This document shows, piece after piece, positions 13,549 to 22,175 of a stretch of 27,625 bases of DNA. The stretch is taken from assembly GCA_036733925.1 (NCBI GenBank), contig DAIMZO010000024.1:1-27625 (forward strand), in the 5' to 3' direction. This DNA is from UBA2897 sp036733925. Its GTDB lineage: Bacteria > Bacillota > Negativicutes > Selenomonadales > Selenomonadaceae. The first letter of the stretch is position 1, and every line of letters begins with the position of its first letter. The notes below the pieces were generated by a model. It was not told where the DNA came from, made no database searches, and saw nothing but the letters and a program-made list of their open reading frames with translations. The translations under genes and the position numbers were made by a program.

Positions 13549-14198
13549 TGGCCGCTTTGTTTACGGGAATCATTGAGGAGGTTGGGCAGATTCGCGAGAT
13601 GCGCGGCGGCGTGATACGCGTCGCGGCACAGAAAGTCCTCAGCGATGTGCAGGTCGGGGACAGCATCGCGGTGAACGGGACCTGCCTGACCGTCACGGAT
13701 TTCACGCGGGAGGAATTCCTCGCAGACCTGATGCCGGAGACCATCCGGCGCACCTCGTTTGCCGAGCTCGGCAGCGGGTCACCCGTGAATCTCGAGCGGG
13801 CCGTCCTGCCGACAACGCGGATGGGCGGGCATTTCGTTTCCGGCCATATCGATGGGACGGGGAAGATTCTTTCGCTGACCGGCGAGGGAAATGCCCTGCT
13901 CATGAAGGTGCAGGCCGGGCCGGAGATCCTGCGCGGCATCGTCGAGAAGGGCTCTGTGGCGCTCGACGGCATCAGCCTGACGGTCGCTGATGTCACGGAT
14001 ACGGATTTTACCGTCAGCCTGATCCCGCATACGCGCGAAGTCACGAATCTTGGCAGCAAGAAGGCGGGCAGCCTGCTGAACATCGAGACGGATATGCTCG
14101 GGAAATACGTCGAACGCCTGCTGACGTTCCGCGCGCCTGCCGGGACGAAGGCGGAGCCGGCACTCACGGCAGATTTCCTGCATGAATACGGATTTTAA
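13548..14198 (+). CDS. ribE: Riboflavin synthase alpha subunit
   Basis: 216 residues with the two tandem lumazine-binding barrels of the family. Repeat one starts LFTGIIEEVGQI and contains GDSIAVNGTCLTV; repeat two contains GHFVSGHIDGTG and SVALDGISLTVADV. It dismutates two molecules of 6,7-dimethyl-8-ribityllumazine into riboflavin and a pyrimidinedione that is recycled. The ATG overlaps the ribD stop by one base (TGATG), so the two are coupled; a GTG one codon earlier is possible. ribBA follows after 12 bases. Confidence 0.95.
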   Translation: MAALFTGIIEEVGQIREMRGGVIRVAAQKVLSDVQVGDSIAVNGTCLTVTDFTREEFLADLMPETIRRTSFAELGSGSPVNLERAVLPTTRMGGHFVSGHIDGTGKILSLTGEGNALLMKVQAGPEILRGIVEKGSVALDGISLTVADVTDTDFTVSLIPHTREVTNLGSKKAGSLLNIETDMLGKYVERLLTFRAPAGTKAEPALTADFLHEYGF

Positions 14199-14210
14199 AG
14201 GAGAAAGGCT

Positions 14211-15425
14211 ATGTCAGAATTTGCAACGGTCGAACAGGCCATTGAAGATATCCGGAACGGCAAGATGATCGTCGTGGTTGACGATGAGGATCGCGAGAAC
14301 GAGGGTGACCTGATCGTTGCCGCCGCAACCGTGACGCCGGAAGACGTGAATTTCATGGCGAAATACGCGAAGGGGCTCATCTGCACGCCAATCGATGGCA
14401 AACGCCTCGACGAACTCAACATCGGGCAGATGGTCGCGAACAATACGGATAACCATGAGACCGCGTTCACGGTGTCGATTGACGCCTACGATACGGACAC
14501 GGGTATTTCGGCGTACGAGCGTTGCCATACGATCCGCAAGCTGCTCGACCCGAAGGCGAAATCGGCGAGCTTCCGCCGCCCAGGGCATGTGTTCCCGCTG
14601 CGCGCGGTCGAGGGCGGCGTCCTGCGCCGCGCTGGCCACACGGAGACGACGACCGACCTCGCGCGCCTCGCGGGCTTCTATCCGGCTGGGCTTTGCTGCG
14701 AGATCATGGACGACGACGGTCACATGATGCGCACGCCGAAACTCAAGGAGTTCGCCAAAGAACACGGGCTGCACATCATCACGGTGCAGAGCCTCATCGA
14801 GTACCGCAAGCGCACGGAGAATTTCGTGCACGAGGTCGCGGATGTGGATTTCCCGAGCAAATATGGGCATTTCCGCATCCACGCGTTCGTCAATGACATC
14901 AACAACAAATGCGATATCGCCGTGGTGAAAGGTGATGTGCGCGGGAAAAAGAACGTCCTCGTCCGCGTGCATTCGGAATGCCTGACGGGCGATGCGCTCG
15001 GCTCGCTGCGCTGCGACTGCGGCGAGCAGCTCGCGCTCGCGCTGAAGAAGATTGAGAAAGAAGGCGAGGGCGTCGTGCTCTACATGCGTCAGGAGGGCCG
15101 CGGCATCGGGCTGGCGAACAAGATGCGCGCCTACGCGTTGCAGGACAAAGGCGCCGATACTGTCGAGGCAAATGTCGAGCTCGGCTTTGCGCCGGATCTC
15201 CGCGATTACGGCATCGGCGCGCAGATCCTCTCGGAGCTCGGCCTGACCTCCATCCGCCTGATGACGAACAACCCGGCGAAGCGCGCGGGCCTCGAGGGCT
15301 ACAACCTGACGATCACGGAGCGCGTGCCGCTTCAGGTGCATGCCAATAAATTCGACAAGAAATACCTGACGGTCAAGAAGACGAAGATGGGCCATCTGCT
15401 TTCCGAGGATACGCTGAACGATTGA
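14211..15425 (+). CDS. ribBA: Bifunctional DHBP synthase / GTP cyclohydrolase II
   Basis: 404 residues, the standard fused form. The N-terminal 3,4-dihydroxy-2-butanone-4-phosphate synthase (about 1-200) shows VVDDEDRENEGDL, RRPGHVFPLRA and GHTETTTDLARLAG. The C-terminal GTP cyclohydrolase II (about 205-400) shows the zinc motif HSECLTGDALGSLRCDCGEQ, RQEGRGIGLANK and LMTNNPAKRAGL. It makes both starting compounds of riboflavin, from ribulose 5-phosphate and GTP. An AAAGGAGAAAG ribosome site precedes ATG at 14211. Both halves keep their catalytic residues, so it is expected to be fully bifunctional. Confidence 0.97.
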   Translation: MSEFATVEQAIEDIRNGKMIVVVDDEDRENEGDLIVAAATVTPEDVNFMAKYAKGLICTPIDGKRLDELNIGQMVANNTDNHETAFTVSIDAYDTDTGISAYERCHTIRKLLDPKAKSASFRRPGHVFPLRAVEGGVLRRAGHTETTTDLARLAGFYPAGLCCEIMDDDGHMMRTPKLKEFAKEHGLHIITVQSLIEYRKRTENFVHEVADVDFPSKYGHFRIHAFVNDINNKCDIAVVKGDVRGKKNVLVRVHSECLTGDALGSLRCDCGEQLALALKKIEKEGEGVVLYMRQEGRGIGLANKMRAYALQDKGADTVEANVELGFAPDLRDYGIGAQILSELGLTSIRLMTNNPAKRAGLEGYNLTITERVPLQVHANKFDKKYLTVKKTKMGHLLSEDTLND

Positions 15426-15512
15426 TCCCGATGGTTCAGCCAATCCCCTACAGGTGGAACAGAAATCGGATAACCAAACAACCAGACAATGGGACAATGG
15501 AGGAGTTTTATC

Positions 15513-15980
15513 ATGGCAAATGTTTACGAAGGTTTTGTAACGGGCAAAGATCTGAAGTTCGGCATCGTGGTCGCGCGCTTCAATGAGTTCATCACGAGCA
15601 AGTTGCTCGGCGGCGCGCTCGATACCCTGCACCGCCACGAGACCAAGGACGACGATATTGATGTGGCGTGGGTGCCGGGTGCGTTCGAGATCCCGGTCGT
15701 CGCGAAAAAGATGGCGGCGTCCGGGAAGTACGACGCGGTCATCTGCCTCGGCGCGGTCATTCGCGGTGCGACGAGCCACTATGACTATGTCTGCAATGAG
15801 GTCTCGAAGGGCGTCGCGCAGGTCGGGATGCAGACTGGCGTGCCGACCATCTTCAGCGTCGTGACGACGGAGAACATCCAGCAGGCCGTGGAACGCGCGG
15901 GCACGAAGGCCGGCAACAAGGGCGCAGACGGCGCGATGGCCGCCATGGAGATGGCGAATCTGCTTCGGAAAATGAACTGA
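15513..15980 (+). CDS. ribH: 6,7-dimethyl-8-ribityllumazine synthase
   Basis: 155 residues, the usual length. Motifs include FGIVVARFNEFITSKLLGGA, WVPGAFEIPVVAKKM, CLGAVIRGATSHYDYVCNEV and TGVPTIFSVVTTENIQQA; the histidine of SHYDY is the catalytic acid/base. It joins 5-amino-6-ribitylaminouracil with dihydroxybutanone phosphate, giving the lumazine substrate of RibE, usually inside an icosahedral shell. The ATG at 15513 follows GGAGGAG; an in-frame ATG at 15489 lies upstream of that ribosome site and is rejected. An 87-base spacer separates it from ribBA, the widest gap between rib genes. Confidence 0.96.
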   Translation: MANVYEGFVTGKDLKFGIVVARFNEFITSKLLGGALDTLHRHETKDDDIDVAWVPGAFEIPVVAKKMAASGKYDAVICLGAVIRGATSHYDYVCNEVSKGVAQVGMQTGVPTIFSVVTTENIQQAVERAGTKAGNKGADGAMAAMEMANLLRKMN

Positions 15981-16003
15981 AGGACGCGGGGAGACGATAG
16001 AAT

Positions 16004-16561
16004 ATGAAGTTCGGTATCATCAGCGATACGCACGGCCATGAGATGGCATGGGCGAAGGCCTACGAGAACTATTTCAAGGACGCGGATGCAATCCTTTTTG
16101 CCGGTGACGTGCTCTATCATGGCCCGCGGAACCCGATGAAGGCAGACTACAACCCGATGGGGCTTGCAGAGCGCATCAATGCATGCCCGGTGCCGGTCAT
16201 CATCGCGAAGGGGAACTGCGACTCGGACGTCGACGCGAGCTGCCTCGAGGTGCCCGTTCAGGCACCGTACGCCTATGTCTTCACAGATGGCAAGCGCATT
16301 GTCATCACGCACGGCGACGCCTGCATGACCGATGCGGAAAAGGACGCGCTCGCGAAGCATTGGAAGGCCAATCTGTTCATCAGCGGGCATATCCATACGA
16401 CCGTGCTCGAGAAACGCGGCGATACGGTGTTCCTGAATCCGGGATCGGCTGCGCTTTCCAAGCGCGAGGACGGGAAAAACACCATTGCGGTATTTGAAGA
16501 CGGAGAGATCCGCATTCATGATCTGGAATCCGGCGAGATTCTGATGCATCTGGCGCTTTGA
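16004..16561 (+). CDS. yfcE: YfcE/MJ0936-type metallophosphodiesterase
   Basis: 185 residues of the calcineurin-like phosphoesterase family. The metal motifs occur in order: IISDTHGH (D-x-H), FAGDVLYHG, KGNCDSD, ITHGDA and SGHIHTTV. YfcE-like enzymes hydrolyse phosphodiesters with bound manganese; the physiological substrate is not established. The gene lies 23 bases downstream of ribH in the same direction with no terminator visible between, so it may be read from the riboflavin promoter. A link to flavin metabolism is possible but unsupported by motifs. Confidence 0.9.
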   Translation: MKFGIISDTHGHEMAWAKAYENYFKDADAILFAGDVLYHGPRNPMKADYNPMGLAERINACPVPVIIAKGNCDSDVDASCLEVPVQAPYAYVFTDGKRIVITHGDACMTDAEKDALAKHWKANLFISGHIHTTVLEKRGDTVFLNPGSAALSKREDGKNTIAVFEDGEIRIHDLESGEILMHLAL

Positions 16562-16603
16562 GTGGACAGAGCAGGAGCAGCGGAAAGCGGGAAAGGACAT
16601 TTT

Positions 16604-17494
16604 ATGAAAGACCATTTGGTAAAAGGACTGGCCGACGGGCTCCGCATCTATGCGGCGGTGACGACGAACCTCGTCAATGAGGCCATCCGGCGGCATGACT
16701 GTTATCCGGTCGCGGCGGCCGCGCTCGGGCGCACGATGACTGGCGCGCTGCTGATGGCGGCGAATCTCAAGAACCGCGAGGCACTGACGGTGACGTTCAA
16801 CGGTGGCGGGCCGCTCGGCAAGGTCATCGCGGATGCCACGCCCGAGGGCTATGTGCGCGGCATGGTCATGGATCCGCATGTGAATCTGCCACTGAACACG
16901 AAAGGAAAAATCGACGTGGGCGGCGGCGTAGGCATGAACGGCGAGGTTACGGTCACGCGCTATACAGGGCTCGCCGACCCGGTGAGCGGCAGCGTGGAAC
17001 TCGTGGACGGCGAGATTGCCGATGACCTCACGAAATACCTGCTCGAGTCGGAGCAGACACCTTCGAGCGTAGGCCTTGGTGTGCTCATCAACCCGGACTT
17101 CCGCTGCATCGGGGCGGGCGGCTTCATCCTGCAGCTCATGCCGGACGCCTCGGATGAGACGATCGACAGACTTGAAGCGAACTTGGAGAAGATCCATTCG
17201 GTCTCCCATATGGTCGAGCACGGCATGGATGCGAGGGGGATCATCGTCGAGGTTCTGAAGGGCTTCGGCGTCGAATATTTGAGCACGACCGACCTCGCTT
17301 TCCGGTGCACCTGCTCGAAGGAGCGCATCGCAGAGGTTCTCGTGACGCTCCGCCCGTCCGACCTGCAGGGCCTCGTCGATGACGGGAAAGCAGAGGTCAC
17401 CTGCCATTTCTGCAATACGGCCTATCATTTCACGAAAGAGGAACTGCAGGCGATTCAGCAGAAGCAGCAGGAAAATGACGGGAAACATTCCTGA
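16604..17494 (+). CDS. hslO: Hsp33 redox-regulated chaperone
   Basis: 296 residues. The N-terminal chaperone domain contains HDCYPVAAAALGRTMTGALL and FNGGGPLGKVIADA. The C-terminal zinc domain has the four redox cysteines, as CTCSKER (about 243-249) and CHFCNTAYHF (about 276-285). Under oxidative unfolding the cysteines form disulphides, zinc leaves and the protein becomes an ATP-independent holdase in the cytoplasm. The ATG at 16604 follows AAAGGA; a GTG at 16562 is in frame but has no ribosome site and would add non-family residues. It follows the phosphodiesterase gene by 42 bases. No terminator is seen before the ilvA promoter. Confidence 0.96.
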   Translation: MKDHLVKGLADGLRIYAAVTTNLVNEAIRRHDCYPVAAAALGRTMTGALLMAANLKNREALTVTFNGGGPLGKVIADATPEGYVRGMVMDPHVNLPLNTKGKIDVGGGVGMNGEVTVTRYTGLADPVSGSVELVDGEIADDLTKYLLESEQTPSSVGLGVLINPDFRCIGAGGFILQLMPDASDETIDRLEANLEKIHSVSHMVEHGMDARGIIVEVLKGFGVEYLSTTDLAFRCTCSKERIAEVLVTLRPSDLQGLVDDGKAEVTCHFCNTAYHFTKEELQAIQQKQQENDGKHS

Positions 17495-17514
17495 ATCTTG
17501 CGTTACACTTTTTA

Positions 17515-17543
17515 TTGACAATCGTACATCCTTCCTGTAAACT
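17515..17543 (+). promoter_or_regulatory. Promoter for ilvA
   Basis: A perfect TTGACA (17515-17520) and TAAACT (17538-17543) with 17-base spacing start 21 bases after the hslO stop. The leader to the AGGAGGG ribosome site is only about 10 bases, leaving no room for a riboswitch or attenuator. Confidence 0.8.
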
Positions 17544-17572
17544 GTAAAGAAAGACAGGAGGGAGTATACAAT

Positions 17573-18841
17573 ATGCAAGATAATCAGAAAGCCGGAAAAG
17601 AAAGAGATGAAGCGAGGGAAAACGAGGAAATCGCTGCGAGTACGACGATTGCAGATGTCTACCGAGCATCTAAGCAATTGGAAGGCGTCGTGCGCAAGAC
17701 GCGGCTGATCCACAGCGATTACTTTTCCGAAGTTTCCGGGAACGACGTCTATCTGAAGCCGGAGAATCTGCAGCACACCGGTGCGTTCAAGCTGCGCGGC
17801 GCCTACAACAAGATCAGCCAGCTCACGGAAGATGAGAAGAAGAAAGGCGTGATCACGGCATCCGCCGGCAATCACGCGCAGGGCGTCGCCTATGCCGCGA
17901 AGAAGCTCGGGGTAAAAGCTGTCATCTGCATGCCGGCCACGACACCGCTGCTGAAAGTTGAGGCGACAAAGGCGCTCGGTGCCGAGGTCGTCCTGCACGG
18001 GGACGGCTTTGACGACGCGTACGCCTACAGTCTGGAACTGCAGAAGCAGCACGGATACGTCTATATCCATCCGTTCAACGATCTGCAGGTTCTGCTCGGG
18101 CAGGGAACGACCGCGCTTGAGATTATCGACGCGTTGAAGGATGTCGATGCAATCCTCGTGCCGATCGGCGGCGGCGGTTTTGCGTCCGGTGTCGCGCTCG
18201 CGACGAAGCTCGTGAACCCGAATGTCAAGGTATACGGTGTGGAACCGGAGAACGCGGCCTGCATGAAAGCCGCGCTGGAGAAAGGCCGGATTGTGACCCT
18301 CGCGAGTGCCGACACAGTCGCGGACGGCTGTGCGGTAAAGACCGCGGGCACGTTGACCTATGCGTTCTGCAAGAGATACCTCGACGGCATCTTCACGGTT
18401 TCCGAGATGGAGATCATGGGTGCGCTGCTGTCCCTGATCGAGAAGCATAAGCTCATCGCCGAAGGGGCCGGCGTGCTCTCCCTCGCGGCGCTTTCCCAAC
18501 TGCCATTCAAGGGAAAGAAGGTCGCTGCCATCGTCTCGGGCGGCAACATCGATATCTCGACGATATCCGCGCTGATCGAGAAAGCGCTTGTCGCGCGCGG
18601 CCGCGTGTTCTGCTTCGGCGTGAAACTGCCGGACAAGCCGGGGCAGCTGCTGAATATCTCCCAGATCCTCGCGGAACAGAACGCGAATGTCATCGAACTC
18701 AACCACAACCAGACCAAAGTGACGGACAGCTTCAAGAAAGTCGTCCTCGAAGTCACCTGTGAGACGCATAACGAAGCGCATGTCCAGCGCATCATCGCGG
18801 CCCTCCAGAAGGCCGGTTATGAACCGGAACGCGTTTATTGA
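17573..18841 (+). CDS. ilvA: Threonine ammonia-lyase (threonine deaminase)
   Basis: 422 residues. The PLP domain shows KPENLQHTGAFKLRGA with the Schiff-base lysine, SAGNHAQGVAYAA, GQGTTALEI, the phosphate-binding loop PIGGGGFASG and SGGNID. A single C-terminal ACT domain (about 340-420: FGVKLPDKPGQLLNISQIL, ANVIELNHNQ) makes this the one-ACT form, found in many anaerobes, rather than the two-ACT E. coli IlvA. It converts threonine to 2-oxobutanoate and ammonia, feeding isoleucine synthesis or propionate formation. About 30 hydrophilic N-terminal residues precede the conserved region; the ATG after AGGAGGG supports this start. It is monocistronic with its own promoter and terminator. Confidence 0.95.
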   Translation: MQDNQKAGKERDEARENEEIAASTTIADVYRASKQLEGVVRKTRLIHSDYFSEVSGNDVYLKPENLQHTGAFKLRGAYNKISQLTEDEKKKGVITASAGNHAQGVAYAAKKLGVKAVICMPATTPLLKVEATKALGAEVVLHGDGFDDAYAYSLELQKQHGYVYIHPFNDLQVLLGQGTTALEIIDALKDVDAILVPIGGGGFASGVALATKLVNPNVKVYGVEPENAACMKAALEKGRIVTLASADTVADGCAVKTAGTLTYAFCKRYLDGIFTVSEMEIMGALLSLIEKHKLIAEGAGVLSLAALSQLPFKGKKVAAIVSGGNIDISTISALIEKALVARGRVFCFGVKLPDKPGQLLNISQILAEQNANVIELNHNQTKVTDSFKKVVLEVTCETHNEAHVQRIIAALQKAGYEPERVY

Positions 18842-18859
18842 TGCCATACACTTTTCATA

Positions 18860-18901
18860 ACACGAGTCATGCAACCCGATGGGAGCATGGCTCGTGTTTT
18901 T
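18860..18901 (+). terminator. Rho-independent terminator after ilvA
   Basis: ACACGAGTCATGC (18860-18872) pairs with GCATGGCTCGTGT (18884-18896) with one mismatch, followed by a run of T (18896-18900). Confidence 0.9.
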
Positions 18902-18971
18902 GTTGTTCATGATAGGATAAAATATATAAATGATTACTGCTCATGAAAATAAATTGCATAAATCCTAGAGA

Positions 18972-19250
18972 ATGTTACATCCGCACCACGGCGAGATGCT
19001 CACGAAGCTGCATCATCTCTATGCGGGACTGAAGGCAGAGCTCGAGGAGCATTTCGCGAAGGAGGAGCGGCTCGTATTCCCGATGATGCGCAGCATCCGC
19101 ATCCGGACGAAGCGACGCTCGCTGATCTACGAGTGCAGCAGCTGAGGGACTCTCTACTGCGACAGCTGCAGCGAGGACAAGGGAGGTTCGAATTGCGGCG
19201 CGCCGCTCAACGAGGCACATCCGATCGAGCCGAAGGGCATGAGCAGATGA
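18972..19250 (+). pseudogene. Remnant of a hemerythrin-like (HHE, RIC/YtfE-type) gene
   Basis: From ATG at 18972 the frame reads MLHPHHGEMLTKLHHLYAGL followed by KAELEEHFAKEERLVFPMM, the helix pattern and HFxKEE signature of hemerythrin-type di-iron proteins such as the iron-sulphur repair protein RIC/ScdA/YtfE. There is no ribosome site, and an in-frame TAG lies just upstream, so the 5' part is missing. After FPMM the sequence loses family resemblance (a shift of frame would give PHPDEATLADLR) and reaches TGA at 19143-19145. The same frame then continues with a cysteine-rich stretch (GTLYCDSCSEDKGGSNCGAP) to a second TGA at 19248-19250. The best reading is a decayed gene fragment. Its tail overlaps the end of the GspE-like gene on the other strand. 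Confidence 0.55.
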
Positions 19251-20445
19251 AATCCAAATTACGGTTGATATCCGGTTCGGTATTCTCGTATGCTCCCAGG
19301 ACGCGGCAGAGCTCCTGCTCGTCCGTGATCCCCAGATGACATTTTTCGAGGCCGTCCTGCGCAAGCGTTGGCAGGGCGGCTTCTTTCATGTATTGACGGA
19401 AGGCGGATGCCGGTGCATGATCCAGCAGGAGCTGGCGGCAGGCGGGGGAGAAGGGCAGGATTTCGGAGAGCACGGTCCGGCCCTGATAGCGGTTCCTATC
19501 GTTTTCCACGCTTTCCTTTATCCGGCGCCGCACCAGGCGCTGCGATACGATGCCGGTGAGTGTCGCGGCGAGGAGGTAGTGCGGCACGCCCATCTCGAGC
19601 AGGCGGAAGATCGTCGAGACGCAGTCACCCGTGTGCAGGGTCGTCAGCACGAGGTGGCCGGTCAATGCGATGCGGACGGCGAGCTTCGCCGTTTCCTCGT
19701 CGCGGATCTCGCCGAGCAGGATGCATTGGCAGTCTTGACGGAGCAATGCGCGGAGTCCGACCGGGAAGGTCAGGCCGGTCTGCGGATTCACCTCGATCTG
19801 CGTGATGCTCTCGATGATACGCTCCACAGGATCCTCGAGCGTGATGATGCTCTTGGCCGGGTCGCGGAGCTCCTCGATGGCGGCGTAGAGGGTCGAGGAT
19901 TTGCCGGAACCCATCGGGCCGACAATCAGGATGAGGCCCTGCGGGCGGTGGATGAGTGCGCGGAACCGCTGGAGCGCGTCTGGCAGATAGCCGAGTTCCC
20001 CAAGGGAGAGGGCATGCGCCTGCTCGGTCATGAAGCGCAGAACCATGGATTCCCCGTCGATGGCCGGGATGGAGGAGACGCGGATATCCGGGTAGTTTTT
20101 CGCCGCGCGGATATGCCCTTCCTCCGGGGTCAGATGGTTCGTGATGTCCATGCCGGCGAGGATGCGGATGCGGGAGAGCAGGGGGCCTGCGAGCACGGCG
20201 GGAAGCGGCGGTGCGGATTCCTCGAGCAGACCGTCGATGCGCAGGCGGATATGCAGCCCGTCCTCCCGCGTCTCGAAATGCAGATCGCTTGCGTGATGGG
20301 AAAAGGCGTCGCCGAGGAGCTCGTCCGCCAGCGCCTGCACGGCATGCGGCGCGGCTCCTGCTCCGGTGCTTTTTATATGGTATGGCGTAGCGACTTCTCG
20401 GGTGGCCTCACGGGTGAGCCGCTGGATCTTTGCGTTGGCAGCCAT
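19207..20445 (-). CDS. GspE/PilB/ComGA-type secretion or pilus ATPase (orphan)
   Basis: 412 residues. An N2-like domain (about 40-150, ASDLHFETREDGLHIRLRID, LTPEEGHIR) precedes the ATPase core: Walker A GPMGSGKSSTLYAAIEEL, Asp box ITLEDPVERI, Walker B ILLGEIRDEETAKLAVRIAL and His box GHLVLTTLHTGD. Such hexameric ATPases drive type IV pilus, type II secretion or DNA-uptake pseudopilus assembly. The N1 domain is absent and the CxxC zinc insert usual in GspE/PilB is missing (RRRIKESVENDRNRYQGRT is found instead), which favours a compact ComGA-like form. No platform protein, pilin or prepilin peptidase gene is nearby. ATG at 20445 follows AAGGAGG. The last 25 or so residues (after LGAYE) are atypical and overlap the hemerythrin remnant, suggesting read-through past an eroded end. 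Confidence 0.87.
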   Translation of the reverse strand: MAANAKIQRLTREATREVATPYHIKSTGAGAAPHAVQALADELLGDAFSHHASDLHFETREDGLHIRLRIDGLLEESAPPLPAVLAGPLLSRIRILAGMDITNHLTPEEGHIRAAKNYPDIRVSSIPAIDGESMVLRFMTEQAHALSLGELGYLPDALQRFRALIHRPQGLILIVGPMGSGKSSTLYAAIEELRDPAKSIITLEDPVERIIESITQIEVNPQTGLTFPVGLRALLRQDCQCILLGEIRDEETAKLAVRIALTGHLVLTTLHTGDCVSTIFRLLEMGVPHYLLAATLTGIVSQRLVRRRIKESVENDRNRYQGRTVLSEILPFSPACRQLLLDHAPASAFRQYMKEAALPTLAQDGLEKCHLGITDEQELCRVLGAYENTEPDINRNLDFICSCPSARSDVPR

Positions 20446-20563
20446 GGGATGACCTCCTTGTAAAACACTTTTGTCTATATAGTTCGGCACGGATGACAAA
20501 AATCCTTTTTAGAGAAACAATTATTTTGCAGGAATCGTGATACTTCGTATTTTGTTTTGATTT

Positions 20564-20592
20564 TTGCCTTTTGCCCTTATTTATGCTATGAT
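20564..20592 (+). promoter_or_regulatory. Promoter for the tgt-secDF cluster
   Basis: TTGCCT (20564-20569) and TATGAT (20587-20592) have 17-base spacing within the AT-rich divergent region between the GspE-like gene and tgt. The rest of this 218-base region (20446-20663) shows no other feature I can support; no preQ1 riboswitch pattern was seen before tgt. Confidence 0.6.
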
Positions 20593-20663
20593 ATATTTTT
20601 GTAAGAGTCTAACGGATAATCTGCTGCGGGGAGCCGATTTTTCAACATTATAGGAGGGTCGTT

Positions 20664-21788
<1,125 letters not shown>

Positions 21789-21840
21789 GCTTTGCGGTTT
21801 GATGAGAATAACGATCTACCATTAAAGGAGTGCTGAAACA

Positions 21841-22146
21841 ATGAATTCAGAAATGTACACCTGGGGCATGCTTATCTTCATGGTGGTGCTGTTCTACTTC
21901 CTGCTTTACCGTCCACAGAAAAAACAGCAGCAGAAGCGCAAGGCAATGCTCGATTCCCTCAAGGTCGGCAGCCGCGTCATGACGATCGGCGGCATCTACG
22001 GCACGATCAAGAAGCTCACGCGCACGGTCGTGACGCTTGAGATTGCGGATCATGTCGAAATCCAGGTAACCCGTTCGGCCATCAATGCGAATGTCCCGGA
22101 GACGCTGGAAGAGGACGAGAAAGAGGACGAGCCGGCAAAGGACTGA
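21841..22146 (+). CDS. yajC: Preprotein translocase subunit YajC
   Basis: 101 residues with one N-terminal transmembrane helix (WGMLIFMVVLFYFLLYRPQK, about 8-27) ending in the family's YRPQKKQQ motif. A soluble domain follows with LKVGSRVMTIGGIYGTI and VTLEIADHVEIQVTRSAI. YajC associates with SecDF in the membrane and supports Sec-dependent export. An AAAGGAGTG ribosome site precedes the ATG. The acidic C-terminal tail is common in the family. It lies 52 bases after tgt, but three other genes separate it from secD here. Confidence 0.95.
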   Translation: MNSEMYTWGMLIFMVVLFYFLLYRPQKKQQQKRKAMLDSLKVGSRVMTIGGIYGTIKKLTRTVVTLEIADHVEIQVTRSAINANVPETLEEDEKEDEPAKD

Positions 22147-22175
22147 AGCCGGTGAAACGGAGAGGGGCGTAAGCC

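Noticed and set aside
14214..15779. Long reverse-strand open frame opposite ribBA and ribH
   Set aside because: Fully antisense to two enzymes with all catalytic motifs; composition is that of a shadow frame.
15785..18910. A very long reverse-strand open frame of more than 1000 codons opposite ribH, yfcE, hslO and ilvA
   Set aside because: It lies antisense to four clearly recognised genes, has no family motifs, is rich in Arg/His/Asp as expected for the complement of GC-rich codons, and lacks a suitable ribosome site.
19143..19145. In-frame TGA in the hemerythrin remnant as a selenocysteine codon
   Set aside because: No convincing SECIS-like stem-loop is seen directly downstream, the 5' half of the gene is missing, and the residues before the TGA no longer match the family; decay explains it better.
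19336..20463. Long forward open frame opposite the GspE-like gene
   Set aside because: Antisense to intact Walker A/B motifs on the reverse strand; no ribosome site or domain.
20593..20663. preQ1 riboswitch in the tgt leader
   Set aside because: The leader lacks the C-rich/A-rich pseudoknot pattern of preQ1 aptamers.
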